A stretch of 53,500 bases of DNA. Origin: Spartobacteria bacterium. Lineage in GTDB: Bacteria > Verrucomicrobiota > Verrucomicrobiia > Chthoniobacterales > UBA10450. The position numbers and the translations under genes were made by a program. Within the stretch, counting starts at the first letter, position 1, and the number at the start of each line of letters is the position of its first letter. This document shows, piece by piece, positions 43,001-50,757 of the stretch. The notes under the pieces were generated by a model. It did no database searches, was not told where the DNA came from, and saw nothing but the letters and a program-made list of their open reading frames with translations. The DNA lies in NCBI GenBank assembly GCA_003167555.1, contig PMSN01000012.1:143989-197488 (forward strand). Direction: 5' to 3'.

Positions 43001-45700
43001 GGTGGTGATCGTCGGAGCGCCGTTCACGTGAAAGATGGTCGGGTTGCCGGCGCCTGCCACACCCGGATCGTCGGTCACGGCCGATGCCTCATTGGTGCCG
43101 TTGCCGTCTGCGTCGTAGGCGATCGAGCCTTGATTCGAGATGTTGGTGCCGCCCGCATTGTTGTTGATTGTCGCAGAAATGGTGATGGTAACCGAACCGC
43201 CTCCGGGCACTATGCCATCCCAGCTGACGGTGTTCGATGACGCGATCGCGGTGCCGCTGGTCGCACTAGCCGAAACCAGCGTAAGACTGGATGGGAGGAT
43301 GTCGTTGAATTCATGTCCCGGATTGTCGTGCTGGGCCAGGGCGCTCGCGTTCGACAGTACAACCGTATAGGTGATCGATCCCCCCGGCTGAAATGTGCCC
43401 GTTACTGTCTTTGTTCCCGACAAGGAGGATGGCGACCGGAAAAAGTCGTCGATGTTGTCAAAGCCGGCGCCGATGCCCGTAGCTGTTCCCTTTTGACCAT
43501 CAAGCGTCCCCGGCCCTGTCGGCGTAATGGTCGCCCCGGAAATCGCGGAATTGTCGAGCTTGTCGGCGCCCAGGCCGCCGTCAATCTTCTGGGCGATACT
43601 GCCGGCGGCTCCAAAGACAAAGGAGTCCGCGGCCGTGCCGCCACTCAAAGACTCAACACTAGAAAACGAACTCGCGGCCCCCGGAATATTGCCGCTGCCC
43701 GCACCGGTTATGTTCCACGTTTGTGGGACGTTGGTGCCGATGAGGGTGTCATTGCCTGCGCCGCCGTCAAAGGTGGTCGGGATGCCGGTCTGGTCGAGCG
43801 TGAAGACGTCGTCGCTGTTGCCGAGCTGGATGGAGACATTGAGGAGCTGCGCGACGGGGACGAATCCGGTATCGCCATCCATCGTCAACGTCACCGGGCT
43901 CGTGTTGAGCATCGAGCCGGTATCGGCGGCCGCGGTGCCGGCGAGCGTGGTCAGGTTCGCGGCCGTCGTGGTCGTGGCGTAGATGAACGGCTGGAAGCCG
44001 GTGCTGGCGCTGATGTCGGTTCCGCTGGCGAGCCAGGGATCGAAGGTGGCCGGACCGCTCACCTTGGCGGCGACGTTCGCTGCGAGGTTGCTGCCCCAGT
44101 AGTTGGTCAAGGCGGTGACTGGATTCGCCGTCAGATTCTTCAACCCGAAGCCTGTGTTGTTGCTCAGATCATTGTCGATGATGATAATTGCGGGGAGGGT
44201 GGTCGCCGTAGCGTCGAACAGCACTCCATCGCCCGAGCCTCCGGAAACGAAGCTGTGGTCGATCCCGTTCGGATTCGCGCCGAATCCAGCCAGCTTGCCA
44301 GTGACAATATGAACGCCGCCGCCCGCGCCGCTGCCGGTGATGACATCGGTCTCGAGGTGGGCAACTCCGTTCGACTGCACGAGCACGCCGGTGTCGCAGT
44401 TCGTGATCGTGTCGTCAATCAATCGCACGGCCAGATTCCCGGAGAAGTTCGATCCGGCAAGCCACTGGTATCCGATGTTCGCGCCATTGACCGTATTGCC
44501 GCTGTAGGTGACGGTCGTGGTCGCCGACGAATGCGAGGTCACGCGGAAGGCACGCTCGAGGTTGAGCGACGGACTATTGCCCACGGCGTCGTTGATGAAG
44601 CTGTTGTTGGAGATCGTAATGTTGCTGGTGTGCGCGCTGCCGTTCTCCCAGATCCCGATGATCACTTCCGGGTTGGCCGACTGTGCATTGAGCACATGGA
44701 TAACGTTGTTGGAGATGTTCAGGCCGTTGTAGACGTTTCCACCGCTGGGATTGGACTGCATGGCGACGCTGGTGGAGAAGTTCCCGGCGCCGGTGTCGCT
44801 GACGCCGTCGCCCGCGATTTGGAAACTGTTGTTGGAGATCGTCTGGTTCGTGCCAAAGCTGAAGTTGATTCCGATGTTCTGGCTGACGTCGGCTGGCGCC
44901 ACGGTGGCGTTGAGATCGGTCGGAATGCGGATGAAATTGTTCGTGATGGTGGTGTTGTTGTAGTCGCTCACGCCGACCGCAAACATTCCGATGGAGAGGT
45001 CGAAGTCGAGAATGCGCAGATTCGAGATCGTCCAGCCCTGGCTGGCTCCGGAAAGGGAAGAGTCAAAGACCAGAAACGCCTCGAGGTTGACGGCCGCCAG
45101 ATCGCCCGGTCCCTGAATCGTGGCGGCACCGAGCGAGTTGGCGGTGAGCGTAATATTGTTGAGGCCGGTGGTGACAAGGACCTCGTAGTCGTCGCCTGTG
45201 CCGGCGGTGTTGTCATTCCCGAGCGCCCACGCGGCCGCCGCGAACGGCTGGGTAAAATCAAACGTGCCGTTAAGGATGATCGTGTCACCGCTGACCGCTG
45301 CGTTGAGTGCATTTTGGATCCGCCGGTAGTCGTTATTGTTGGCATCAATATCCGGGCCGGCATTCACCGTCACCGTATTCGAGGTCTTCGCCGTGACCGA
45401 GAAATCGTCAATTGCCAGACGATGATCGACGCCCGCGGTTCCCGTCGTATTCGAGATGATGGTCGTATAATCGATGGTGTCGCCTTCCCGCGCGCGACCA
45501 TCGGGATGGCTCGGGAACGCGCCCGTCTGCGTGGCCTTTACATCCGGCGCGACAGGAGTGATGGCCAATAGGTCTCCGCCGCTGAAGAGAAGCGCCGCGA
45601 AGAGGATCAACTGAAAGCTGCGAGCCGCCGCCTTAAATCGGGCGGCAGATAAGCACTGGACCAAGGTAGCTGGGTTGACTTGCAAAGGGCGGTTAGTCAA
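40094..45700 (-). CDS. Giant secreted beta-repeat protein with C-terminal twin domain
   Basis: An 1868-aa surface or secreted protein. An N-terminal hydrophobic export segment covers about residues 28-48. A right-handed beta-helix region follows (about 120-560, repeated 'NTTITNNFIRI', 'LNISNNVIHVL'). A DUF11-like domain (about 790-930) and 2.5 tandem 191-aa units of Ig/cadherin-like sequence (about 995-1465) come next. A Calx-beta domain ('YSVNENAGSVTLTVTRTGD') is followed by a Thr-Pro linker (about 1583-1609) and two homologous domains of about 130 aa ending at the C-terminus (1610-1868, ISTR ... VMIGGF ... RGMGPSL ... NDNW ... GLVEVY). The same twin module ends two other proteins in this window. 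No enzyme motif was seen; adhesion or matrix function is inferred. Confidence 0.8.
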   Translation of the reverse strand: MTNRPLQVNPATLVQCLSAARFKAAARSFQLILFAALLFSGGDLLAITPVAPDVKATQTGAFPSHPDGRAREGDTIDYTTIISNTTGTAGVDHRLAIDDFSVTAKTSNTVTVNAGPDIDANNNDYRRIQNALNAAVSGDTIILNGTFDFTQPFAAAAWALGNDNTAGTGDDYEVLVTTGLNNITLTANSLGAATIQGPGDLAAVNLEAFLVFDSSLSGASQGWTISNLRILDFDLSIGMFAVGVSDYNNTTITNNFIRIPTDLNATVAPADVSQNIGINFSFGTNQTISNNSFQIAGDGVSDTGAGNFSTSVAMQSNPSGGNVYNGLNISNNVIHVLNAQSANPEVIIGIWENGSAHTSNITISNNSFINDAVGNSPSLNLERAFRVTSHSSATTTVTYSGNTVNGANIGYQWLAGSNFSGNLAVRLIDDTITNCDTGVLVQSNGVAHLETDVITGSGAGGGVHIVTGKLAGFGANPNGIDHSFVSGGSGDGVLFDATATTLPAIIIIDNDLSNNTGFGLKNLTANPVTALTNYWGSNLAANVAAKVSGPATFDPWLASGTDISASTGFQPFIYATTTTAANLTTLAGTAAADTGSMLNTSPVTLTMDGDTGFVPVAQLLNVSIQLGNSDDVFTLDQTGIPTTFDGGAGNDTLIGTNVPQTWNITGAGSGNIPGAASSFSSVESLSGGTAADSFVFGAAGSIAQKIDGGLGADKLDNSAISGATITPTGPGTLDGQKGTATGIGAGFDNIDDFFRSPSSLSGTKTVTGTFQPGGSITYTVVLSNASALAQHDNPGHEFNDILPSSLTLVSASATSGTAIASSNTVSWDGIVPGGGSVTITISATINNNAGGTNISNQGSIAYDADGNGTNEASAVTDDPGVAGAGNPTIFHVNGAPTITTAGVARTAGSASVNSTIAQVDDAEDARNTLGVTVNNGSSATVTGVTVSNLSVNASGVVTADVVAACGASSANFTLKVSDSGGLSNTATLTVTVNPNTAPTLTYSTASVANGGSTSINPATGPSDNGSVASIVVQSQGTYTGTISVNNSTGVVSISNAAPIGSHTITIRATDNCGTTTDATFTLNVTNNAPAITAGAPVTRQQGSAGTTATIATVSDPDQSAGSLTVTATTVPSGISVTGITNTSGTVTATVAANCSATVGANTVVLTVTDSNSGTATANFTVNVTANTAPTLTYSTASVANGGSTSINPATGPSDNGSVASIVLQSQGTYTGTISVDNVTGVVSISNASPIGSHTITIRATDNCGLTTDATVTLNVTNNAPVITAGAAVTRQQGSAGTTATIATVSDPDQSAGSLTVTATTVPSGISVTGITNNNGTVTATVAAACSVTVGANTVVLTVTDSNSGSSTANYTLNVTANTAPTLTYNTASVANGGSTTINPATGPSDNGSVASVVVQSQGTYTGAISVNGAGVVSISNAAPGGAHTITIRATDNCNVTTDATFTLNVAAPPSLQWSSPAYSVNENAGSVTLTVTRTGDASQQAFVRYSTADGTAKAGSDYVASSGEIIFAPGETSKNVPVTILDDTISEGNETFTATLFAVAGAPVGSPQISTITIVDNEAPTPTPTATPTATPTATPTPTPTPTPTPAQALNISTRLRVDVGDKVMIGGFIITGNANKPVVLRGMGPSLTASNIPANLVLADPVLELRGANGALIMRNDNWKDDQRPLIEGTPFQPTDDRESVIVATLPPGNYTAILTGKNQTTGIGLVEVYDNGQAVDSQLANISTRGFVQAADNVMIGGFMLGGNNNPTRIAVRGLGPSLAQFFGASNVLADPTLELHNANGALLISNDNWQDDPVSAAQLTTNGLAPQNVKEAGIFTTLPPGAFTAILAGQSPGTGIGLIEIYNVK
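41300..42720 (-). repeat. Tandem 573-bp coding repeat array
   Basis: About 2.5 near-identical units within the 1868-aa gene. The marker ACCGAAGCAGTG recurs at about 41535, 42108 and 42681, exactly 573 bp (191 codons) apart. Most differences between units are synonymous or conservative, so the array is recent or kept uniform by recombination. Each unit encodes two Ig/cadherin-like domains. Confidence 0.85.
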
Positions 45701-45741
45701 TCGGCTTGGTTTTTACCGGGACTGCGGAAACCTGTCGAGAC

Positions 45742-46086
45742 TTATTTTGTGACGTTCGCCGCTCCCTGTTTCGTTTCCTGCCGCGCTCTGATCAGATCCT
45801 CATTTTTTCCCGCGATCGCCTTTTCAAACTCCAGCAGCGTCCACCCCAGGGTGTGGGCGAGCGCGAACTTGGTCGTCTCGCTCAGCGGGCGGCGCATGCG
45901 CGAATAGAAGATGCGATCGAGCCGCATCTTCACGGCGGAGTGCGACTGCACAACGCCCGCCCCTTCTTTGAGCGCCTGTTTCAATCGCTCAAGAAATTGA
46001 TCGCTCGTTAGACCGAGCTCTTTTTGTCGCCTCTGGATCCGCGCCACTTGCGCGTCCGAGAGGAGTTCCGGGGTTCCCCAACGCAT
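45742..46086 (-). CDS. Small helical protein, possible HTH regulator
   Basis: A 114-aa protein starting at the ATG at 46086 (MRWGTPELLSDAQ). Helix-rich sequence follows: 'QVARIQRRQKELGLTSDQFL' and 'RLDRIFYSRMRRPLSETTKF', with a tail rich in Gln and Lys. The layout loosely recalls XRE-like helix-turn-helix proteins, but no firm match. The open frame extends to 46704, where it is the antisense shadow of the plus-strand gene at 46150-46680. The giant secreted protein gene starts 41 bp downstream, so the two may be co-transcribed. Confidence 0.5.
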   Translation of the reverse strand: MRWGTPELLSDAQVARIQRRQKELGLTSDQFLERLKQALKEGAGVVQSHSAVKMRLDRIFYSRMRRPLSETTKFALAHTLGWTLLEFEKAIAGKNEDLIRARQETKQGAANVTK

Positions 46087-46149
46087 AACGAATTTGTGAG
46101 AGGATGCGGAAGGGGACCGGCTCGCGACGTGCTTGCCTCCCAGAAATTG

Positions 46150-46680
46150 ATGCGCAACGGCAGCCTGCAATGGACCGGCTGGAAAGACCTCGTCCGCGCA
46201 GGCGGCGATCTTCCGCCCAGCGTCGCGCCGGTCGCGCCGGTCTTTCCGACTGCCGTGCCTCCCGTCGCCCCCGGCATCGAAATCCGTTTCCGCGCCCTGG
46301 TGAAACAAATCAAAGGCAGCTCCGCTTACAATACCGCTATCGGCCAGGCCCTCGGCATCGAAGGCGCGCAACAAACCGGCCCCGATCTCACCACCATTCA
46401 GCCTGACATCACTGCCGACATCAGCGGCACCCACGTCAACGTCGGCTGGGGCTGGGGCTGGGGCGGCGAGGGCGCGTATCTCGACATCTGCGAAATCGAG
46501 GTCGACCGCGCCGACGGCAAAGGCTTCGTCCTGCTCACCTTCGACACCACGCCGAACTACACCGACACCACGCCCTTCCCGGCCACGCCCACGAAGTGGA
46601 CCTACCGCGCCATCTACCGCGTCGGCGACTCCCGCGTCGGCCAGTGGAGCAAACCGGTGAGCGTGACGGTGGGGGGGTAG
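46150..46680 (+). CDS. Verrucomicrobial-type conserved protein, apparently 5'-truncated
   Basis: 176 aa from the ATG at 46150. The C-terminal 130 residues look like a real fibronectin-like/beta domain: 'FRALVKQIKGSSAYNTAIGQ', 'ALGIEGAQQTGPDLTTIQP', 'WTYRAIYRVGDSRVGQWSKP'. Such proteins in related bacteria, as I recall, carry a longer helical N-terminus before this point. Here that part is replaced by a Pro/Val/Ala-rich stretch, so the gene may be a remnant. The Gly-Trp repeat 'VGWGWGWGGEG' is a local curiosity. It overlaps nothing on the plus strand. Confidence 0.5.
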   Translation: MRNGSLQWTGWKDLVRAGGDLPPSVAPVAPVFPTAVPPVAPGIEIRFRALVKQIKGSSAYNTAIGQALGIEGAQQTGPDLTTIQPDITADISGTHVNVGWGWGWGGEGAYLDICEIEVDRADGKGFVLLTFDTTPNYTDTTPFPATPTKWTYRAIYRVGDSRVGQWSKPVSVTVGG

Positions 46681-46776
46681 AGGAAGCCGGAAATCAGAGG
46701 ACAAACATCAGCAATTAGAAATCGAAGCGGCCGGATGGAGAATATCCGACCATGTTTCTGGGTGAACGACGAGACC

Positions 46777-47211
46777 CTAACGACGTCCGCTGTGGGTCTT
46801 CAGCAACCGCACAATCGTATCGAATCGTAAATAGCAAAAACTCTGCGGAACAGAATTCTTAGGAAGAATATTACGCAGAGCTGCAGGTTTGCGAAGCTTC
46901 CAAACCGCGCCGACTACAATCGCGTAGCCGGTCGATCGAGTCCCGTAATACTTCGAGAACTCAGAGTACTCGATAGCTCCAACATTTCGGAATTCTCGCC
47001 ATAGGCCAATCGGTGTACGCTCTTTGATGTAGGCCACTTCAAAGAATGCGACAATTTGCTGCACAGGTGTGCTCGCATAAAGGACGATGTACCGAGGCGG
47101 TTGACTAAATCGCGTCTTTCGAAACTCGACTTTCTTTTCGCCAGCGATTATCGCGTCTGCGAAACGCGGTTTGATGGCTAAGAGTGCTACTGAAGTTGAG
47201 TCTGAATCCAT
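46777..47211 (-). CDS. ASCH/PUA-like domain protein
   Basis: A 144-aa protein of the ASCH/EVE (PUA-like) fold: 'LLAIKPRFADAIIAGEKKVE' followed by 'FRKTRF' is the typical ligand or RNA-binding opening, with 'YIVLYASTPVQQIVAFFEV' as the central strand pair. ASCH proteins bind modified nucleotides or RNA and often accompany toxins or defence genes. The start overlaps the end of the PIN-GNAT gene by 25 bp, so the two form a unit. The DNA is visibly more A/T-rich than that of neighbouring genes. Confidence 0.78.
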   Translation of the reverse strand: MDSDSTSVALLAIKPRFADAIIAGEKKVEFRKTRFSQPPRYIVLYASTPVQQIVAFFEVAYIKERTPIGLWREFRNVGAIEYSEFSKYYGTRSTGYAIVVGAVWKLRKPAALRNILPKNSVPQSFCYLRFDTIVRLLKTHSGRR

Positions 47212-48650
47212 CTTCGCGCAGAAAGGTTAATTTTAGTGATTGATTGCGGAGCTGCAGCGATAATTCTGTTTCGCAACAAGATGTCGAGAACTATTGGGGT
47301 CCCGAGCACCCGAGCCTGCCTGAACAAAATCGCGAGCACCTCCTTTTCACACATGCGTTCAATCTCTCGGAAGGGATATACCGTTCGCTTGCCGACGTAC
47401 CGGGCAATGTCAGTCGCGCTGTCGGAGATAAGCGTTTCCTCTGCGACTCCCACCACAGTTAGGGCTTTTACATCTTCCGAGCGGTAGAATGCGAGGATTG
47501 CTCCCGGCGTAATTTCCCGTGAGCCGGAATTGCACAGGTACGCTTTCCGAAGGGCGTTGCCACACGGGGTTTGGCCCTCGAAAAATTGGATCTGCGGGGT
47601 TGCTTCGGGGAAGAGCATGTCGTGGTATTTCGGCTTAATCGGGATAATAAATCCCGGAGTATTCGTCCATTTTATCGCTGACGGGCCAAACCGTTTGTTG
47701 AATTCCAGCGGATCTAATGTGGACAAGTCTTCATCTGTGAAAGTTAATTTCTTTCCTAAGCGTAGTTCGCCACGGTCGGTGTTAATTCCAATATCAAAAA
47801 ATCCAAATTCTCCAAAGAGTGCGATCAGCGCTTGGTGACGTGGGAAAACCTCTACGAACAAAAACACGAACGCATTTTGCTCCGCGTGATGCAACACTTG
47901 GCGTAGTAGCAGTTCGCCATATCGGAAGCCGCTGTGAACATCAGAGACCTTGAACATGCAAATCTTTAATGTCTTCCCGCCTGGCCCAATATCCGTCCGA
48001 TCTTCTCGATTTACGATCGAAGCAGCCGCGTAGGTATTGTCGGGTGCGCGTATCACCCATGCTTGGCGGTGTTCGCGTTTGCACTTGATCAGCCATTTAT
48101 CGAAGCTTGGATACTCTGCTCGAACCGACAGAAAGATGGGATCTTCGTTATCAAGGCTGTGTGCTTTAAGGTCCTCGATGGCTGGCCGGTTGGCGGGCAG
48201 TGTATCGAATAGGGCATCCAGCGCTGCAATAGCATCAGCGACATAGGTAACACGGTGTTGCAGCCCTAACCGTTTGGCCTTTCGATGAATGCCAGCGTCC
48301 TCGGTAATCAAATAGTCGACCGCATCGGCGTGAAGGGCGGCGAGTAATTGGTGATCCACCCAATCGTTACTATCGATGGCTGGCGAGCCTAACACTCCCT
48401 CTATACGTTGAGTGGAAGGCGGTTCTGGTAAGACCGGGTATTTTCCAAGCAGCGTCTCCCGAAGTCGTCGCCTCTCATTATTCTCATCGTTTGATATATC
48501 CCTGGTCTGGGCGGGATGCACAAAAAGCGACGATCCCGCGCGATTCGCCCTTTGTGCGAAAGAAGTGGCCCTGGACGTCAAGGCACCGACATCGTTAGGT
48601 CCCGTCGGTTCGAGAGGAATGAAAACGTTGGTATCGATGAGATATTTCAT
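47187..48650 (-). CDS. PIN-GNAT-PUA-like fusion protein
   Basis: A 487-aa three-part protein. Residues 1-150 form a PIN nuclease-like domain with Asp6 in 'YLIDTNVF', acidic residues near 55 ('NDENNE'), Asp96/Asp99 in 'SNDWVDHQLL' and Asp118 in 'YLITEDAGIHRKAKRLG'. Residues 165-300 are a GNAT-like acetyltransferase fold ('ICMFKVSDVHSGFRYGELLL', then 'LIALFGEFGFFDIG'). Residues 360-440 resemble a PUA/EVE domain ('PGAILAFYRSEDVKALTVVG', 'RTVYPFREIERM'). An ASCH-like gene overlaps its 3' end. Relatively A/T-rich; probably acquired. The mix of RNase-type, acetyltransferase and RNA-binding parts suggests a toxin or phage-defence role, which is inference. Confidence 0.78.
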   Translation of the reverse strand: MKYLIDTNVFIPLEPTGPNDVGALTSRATSFAQRANRAGSSLFVHPAQTRDISNDENNERRRLRETLLGKYPVLPEPPSTQRIEGVLGSPAIDSNDWVDHQLLAALHADAVDYLITEDAGIHRKAKRLGLQHRVTYVADAIAALDALFDTLPANRPAIEDLKAHSLDNEDPIFLSVRAEYPSFDKWLIKCKREHRQAWVIRAPDNTYAAASIVNREDRTDIGPGGKTLKICMFKVSDVHSGFRYGELLLRQVLHHAEQNAFVFLFVEVFPRHQALIALFGEFGFFDIGINTDRGELRLGKKLTFTDEDLSTLDPLEFNKRFGPSAIKWTNTPGFIIPIKPKYHDMLFPEATPQIQFFEGQTPCGNALRKAYLCNSGSREITPGAILAFYRSEDVKALTVVGVAEETLISDSATDIARYVGKRTVYPFREIERMCEKEVLAILFRQARVLGTPIVLDILLRNRIIAAAPQSITKINLSARRWIQTQLQ

Positions 48651-48827
48651 CGATATGAATCCGAGTTTCGTGCAGTTTGGGTTAAGAACATTTGGGGAGA
48701 AACGGAGGCACGGTTCTTTTTACCATGATTGCTGTTTCGAGGCTATGAAATACCAAGAAAAAAAATCGGCGCTGGCACCGTGGACAACCGCCCAACGCTA
48801 AAGCTCATCCGGGTCGGGGAGACGATC

Positions 48828-48990
48828 TCACAGTAATCTTGCCGCTCGGGCCACATACACGGTGCTGGCGCAATCGCGAGCGCGTGAAAGAATTGTTCGT
48901 CGGGCGGATCGTCCGACCACATGGCAAAGACGCCGCCGGGGAGGAGGTGGCTCAGGGGTTTACCGGGAAGGAACGGGTGACATCGGCGCG
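48828..48990 (-). pseudogene. Remnant of a spermidine-synthase-like gene
   Basis: On the minus strand 'LSHLLPGGVFAMWSDDPPDE' (about 48900-48960) reads as the Rossmann-fold methyltransferase/spermidine-synthase C-terminal region. After a frame change and an apparent internal deletion, 'ASTVYVARA' follows and then a stop at 48828. A second fragment with the same 'ASTLYVAR' ending is at 53.3 kb. No intact copy is in the window. The rest of the 375-bp gap (48651-49025) holds no other gene I can support. Confidence 0.6.
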
Positions 48991-49025
48991 GCGAACCGAG
49001 GTCAGGTGACACAATTTCGCCTGCG

Positions 49026-50678
49026 CTATTGCAGGTCGTAAACTTCCACCAACCCAATGCCGGTTGTGTTGTTCTTCCCGCGCACAATCGCGGTGTAGTT
49101 GCCGGGAGCCAGCGTGGCGATCAGGGCCGATTCCAAATCATTAGGTGGAGGAATTGTCGTGGCGCGGATAGCGGCTTCCTGGGATTGGCCGGTCTGATCA
49201 TCGATCTTCCAGTTGTCGTTGGTCGCAATCGTCGCGCCATTTACGTCGTGCAATTCCAAGGTTGGATCGCCCAAAGGACCGGGGACGGGAACCGATGGTC
49301 CAAGCGCGCGCACAATCACTTTGGCAGTACCGTCGCCGCCCCCGACAATCAGGCCGCCGATCATGACGTTATCACCTGTGTCCACAAATCCACGAGTGCT
49401 AATGTTCGCCAGCTTGGAATTGGCGCCTTGCGCGAGATCGTACACTTCGACTAAACCCACGCCCGTTCCTCCATTCTTACCCGCTAGGATCGCGGTATAC
49501 GACCCCGGACTAAGACTTATCACGATGGCTGATTCCAAATCGTTGGAAGGGGGGATTGTCGTGGCGCGAATGGCAGCTTCCTGCGATTGGCCGGTTTGAT
49601 CGTCGATCTTCCAGTTGTCGTTGGTAGCTAGCGTCGTGTTGCCTTGATGGAGTTCCAGAGTCGGATCGGACAAAGTGACGCCAACGCCATTGAGGGAAGG
49701 ACCCATCCCGCGAATGATTACTCTTTTGGGGTCGGATCCTGTGATGATAAAACCACCGATGAGCACCTGGTCGCCGGTCAGAACTCGCATTCGCGTGGAG
49801 ATATTGAGGGGCATGCCACTCGGCGGCTCAAAAGCGAGAAAGGTGGGCACTCCAATCCCGCTGGCAAAAGTCGTTTTGGCGCCTTGAGGCGTAAACCTGA
49901 GAACCATTCCGCTTGTGCTATCAGCTTCAAAGAGATCGCCGGCCGAGTTGAACGCGAGGCCCCAAGAACCGCTCAGACCTGAAGCAAAAGTGGTCTTTGC
50001 GCCGCCGGGTCCGAATTTAAGAATTGAGCCTGTGTTGAACTCACCAACGAAAAGATTCCCGTCCGAGTCGAAAGCTATTTCCTCCGGATGTCCAAGCCCA
50101 GACGCGAACATCGTCTTCATGCCGGCAGGCGTGAACTTAAAAATCATGCCGCTCGCATAGTCCGACTCATACAGGTTTCCGGCGACATCGAATGCCAGCC
50201 CTGATGGATTGCTCAATCCCGAGGCAAACGTGACCTTGCTGCCGTCGGGAGCAAACTTGAGAATGGCGTTACCGCTGAAATTTGCGACAAAGAGGTTGCC
50301 CGCTGCGTCAAAGGCGAGCGCCGTTGGGACGTTTAAGTCAGAGGCGAACGTGCTCTTGGTGCCGGCAGGCGTGAACTTGAAAATTGAGTTGGTATCCTTA
50401 TCCGCGACAAAGAGGTTGCCGCCGCGATCAAATGCCAAGCCGAACGGACCGGTTAGACCGGATGCAAACGTGGTCGGTGTCCCAGCGGCATCAAACTTCA
50501 AAACCAAACCATTGCCGAAGTCCGAGACGTAAAGATCCCCGGAGGAGGCGAGCGCACTACTAAGAGTCTCGGCCAGCATTAGAATGCCGGCGACGAGACC
50601 GAGGCGGCAAACGCGATCGACGGGAAAACGTTTTAGAACGGGTCGTTCTGTCGGTTCGATTTTGAGAGCCGGTCTCAT
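49026..50678 (-). CDS. Secreted NHL-like beta-propeller protein with C-terminal twin domain
   Basis: A 550-aa exported protein. The N-terminal hydrophobic segment is at about residues 25-46. A propeller of six or more repeats with consensus 'FASGL ... PTALAFDAAGNLFVA' (about 48-285) resembles NHL/SMP-30-type repeats. The twin module fills the rest (copy 1 about 291-422, copy 2 about 423-550), ending 'GLVEVYDLQ'. The twin module is very similar at DNA level to that of the next gene upstream. Regular repeats with little enzyme-site conservation argue for a binding scaffold rather than a lactonase. Confidence 0.82.
   Translation of the reverse strand: MRPALKIEPTERPVLKRFPVDRVCRLGLVAGILMLAETLSSALASSGDLYVSDFGNGLVLKFDAAGTPTTFASGLTGPFGLAFDRGGNLFVADKDTNSIFKFTPAGTKSTFASDLNVPTALAFDAAGNLFVANFSGNAILKFAPDGSKVTFASGLSNPSGLAFDVAGNLYESDYASGMIFKFTPAGMKTMFASGLGHPEEIAFDSDGNLFVGEFNTGSILKFGPGGAKTTFASGLSGSWGLAFNSAGDLFEADSTSGMVLRFTPQGAKTTFASGIGVPTFLAFEPPSGMPLNISTRMRVLTGDQVLIGGFIITGSDPKRVIIRGMGPSLNGVGVTLSDPTLELHQGNTTLATNDNWKIDDQTGQSQEAAIRATTIPPSNDLESAIVISLSPGSYTAILAGKNGGTGVGLVEVYDLAQGANSKLANISTRGFVDTGDNVMIGGLIVGGGDGTAKVIVRALGPSVPVPGPLGDPTLELHDVNGATIATNDNWKIDDQTGQSQEAAIRATTIPPPNDLESALIATLAPGNYTAIVRGKNNTTGIGLVEVYDLQ
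49029..49808 (-). repeat. Twin-domain DNA duplicated in the neighbouring gene (copy 1)
   Basis: This stretch encodes the C-terminal twin domain. It matches 50761-51549 closely, including an identical run from about 49209 to 49273 (also at about 50938-51002). Only the C-terminal module is duplicated; the passenger parts of the two genes are unrelated. Confidence 0.85.
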
Positions 50679-50707
50679 GGCATCTGGTTTGTAGGATTCG
50701 TAGGGCG
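50613..50707. repeat. 95-bp direct repeat, copy 1
   Basis: It differs from 53406-53500 at only two positions that I can find. It spans the start codon, the first 22 codons and the 5' leader of the propeller gene. It contains the short inverted repeat AGAAC ... GTTCT. It may carry the promoter and translation start of this gene family. Confidence 0.9.
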
Positions 50708-50757
50708 GCGCAGCTCAATCGCGCTCCCGATTTCGAGTATTAGCGTGGTAGCCCACC

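Noticed and set aside
43402-43644. Other minus- and plus-strand frames within the secreted protein gene
   Set aside because: They are alternative-frame translations of repetitive coding DNA without independent start signals.
43313-45571. A 752-codon plus-strand open frame opposite the giant secreted protein gene
   Set aside because: The opposite strand encodes recognisable beta-helix and DUF11-like sequence; the long antisense frame follows from biased codons (few antisense stops).
48412-48801. A 129-codon plus-strand frame opposite the PIN-GNAT gene start
   Set aside because: It is antisense to the conserved PIN domain and lacks recognisable features.
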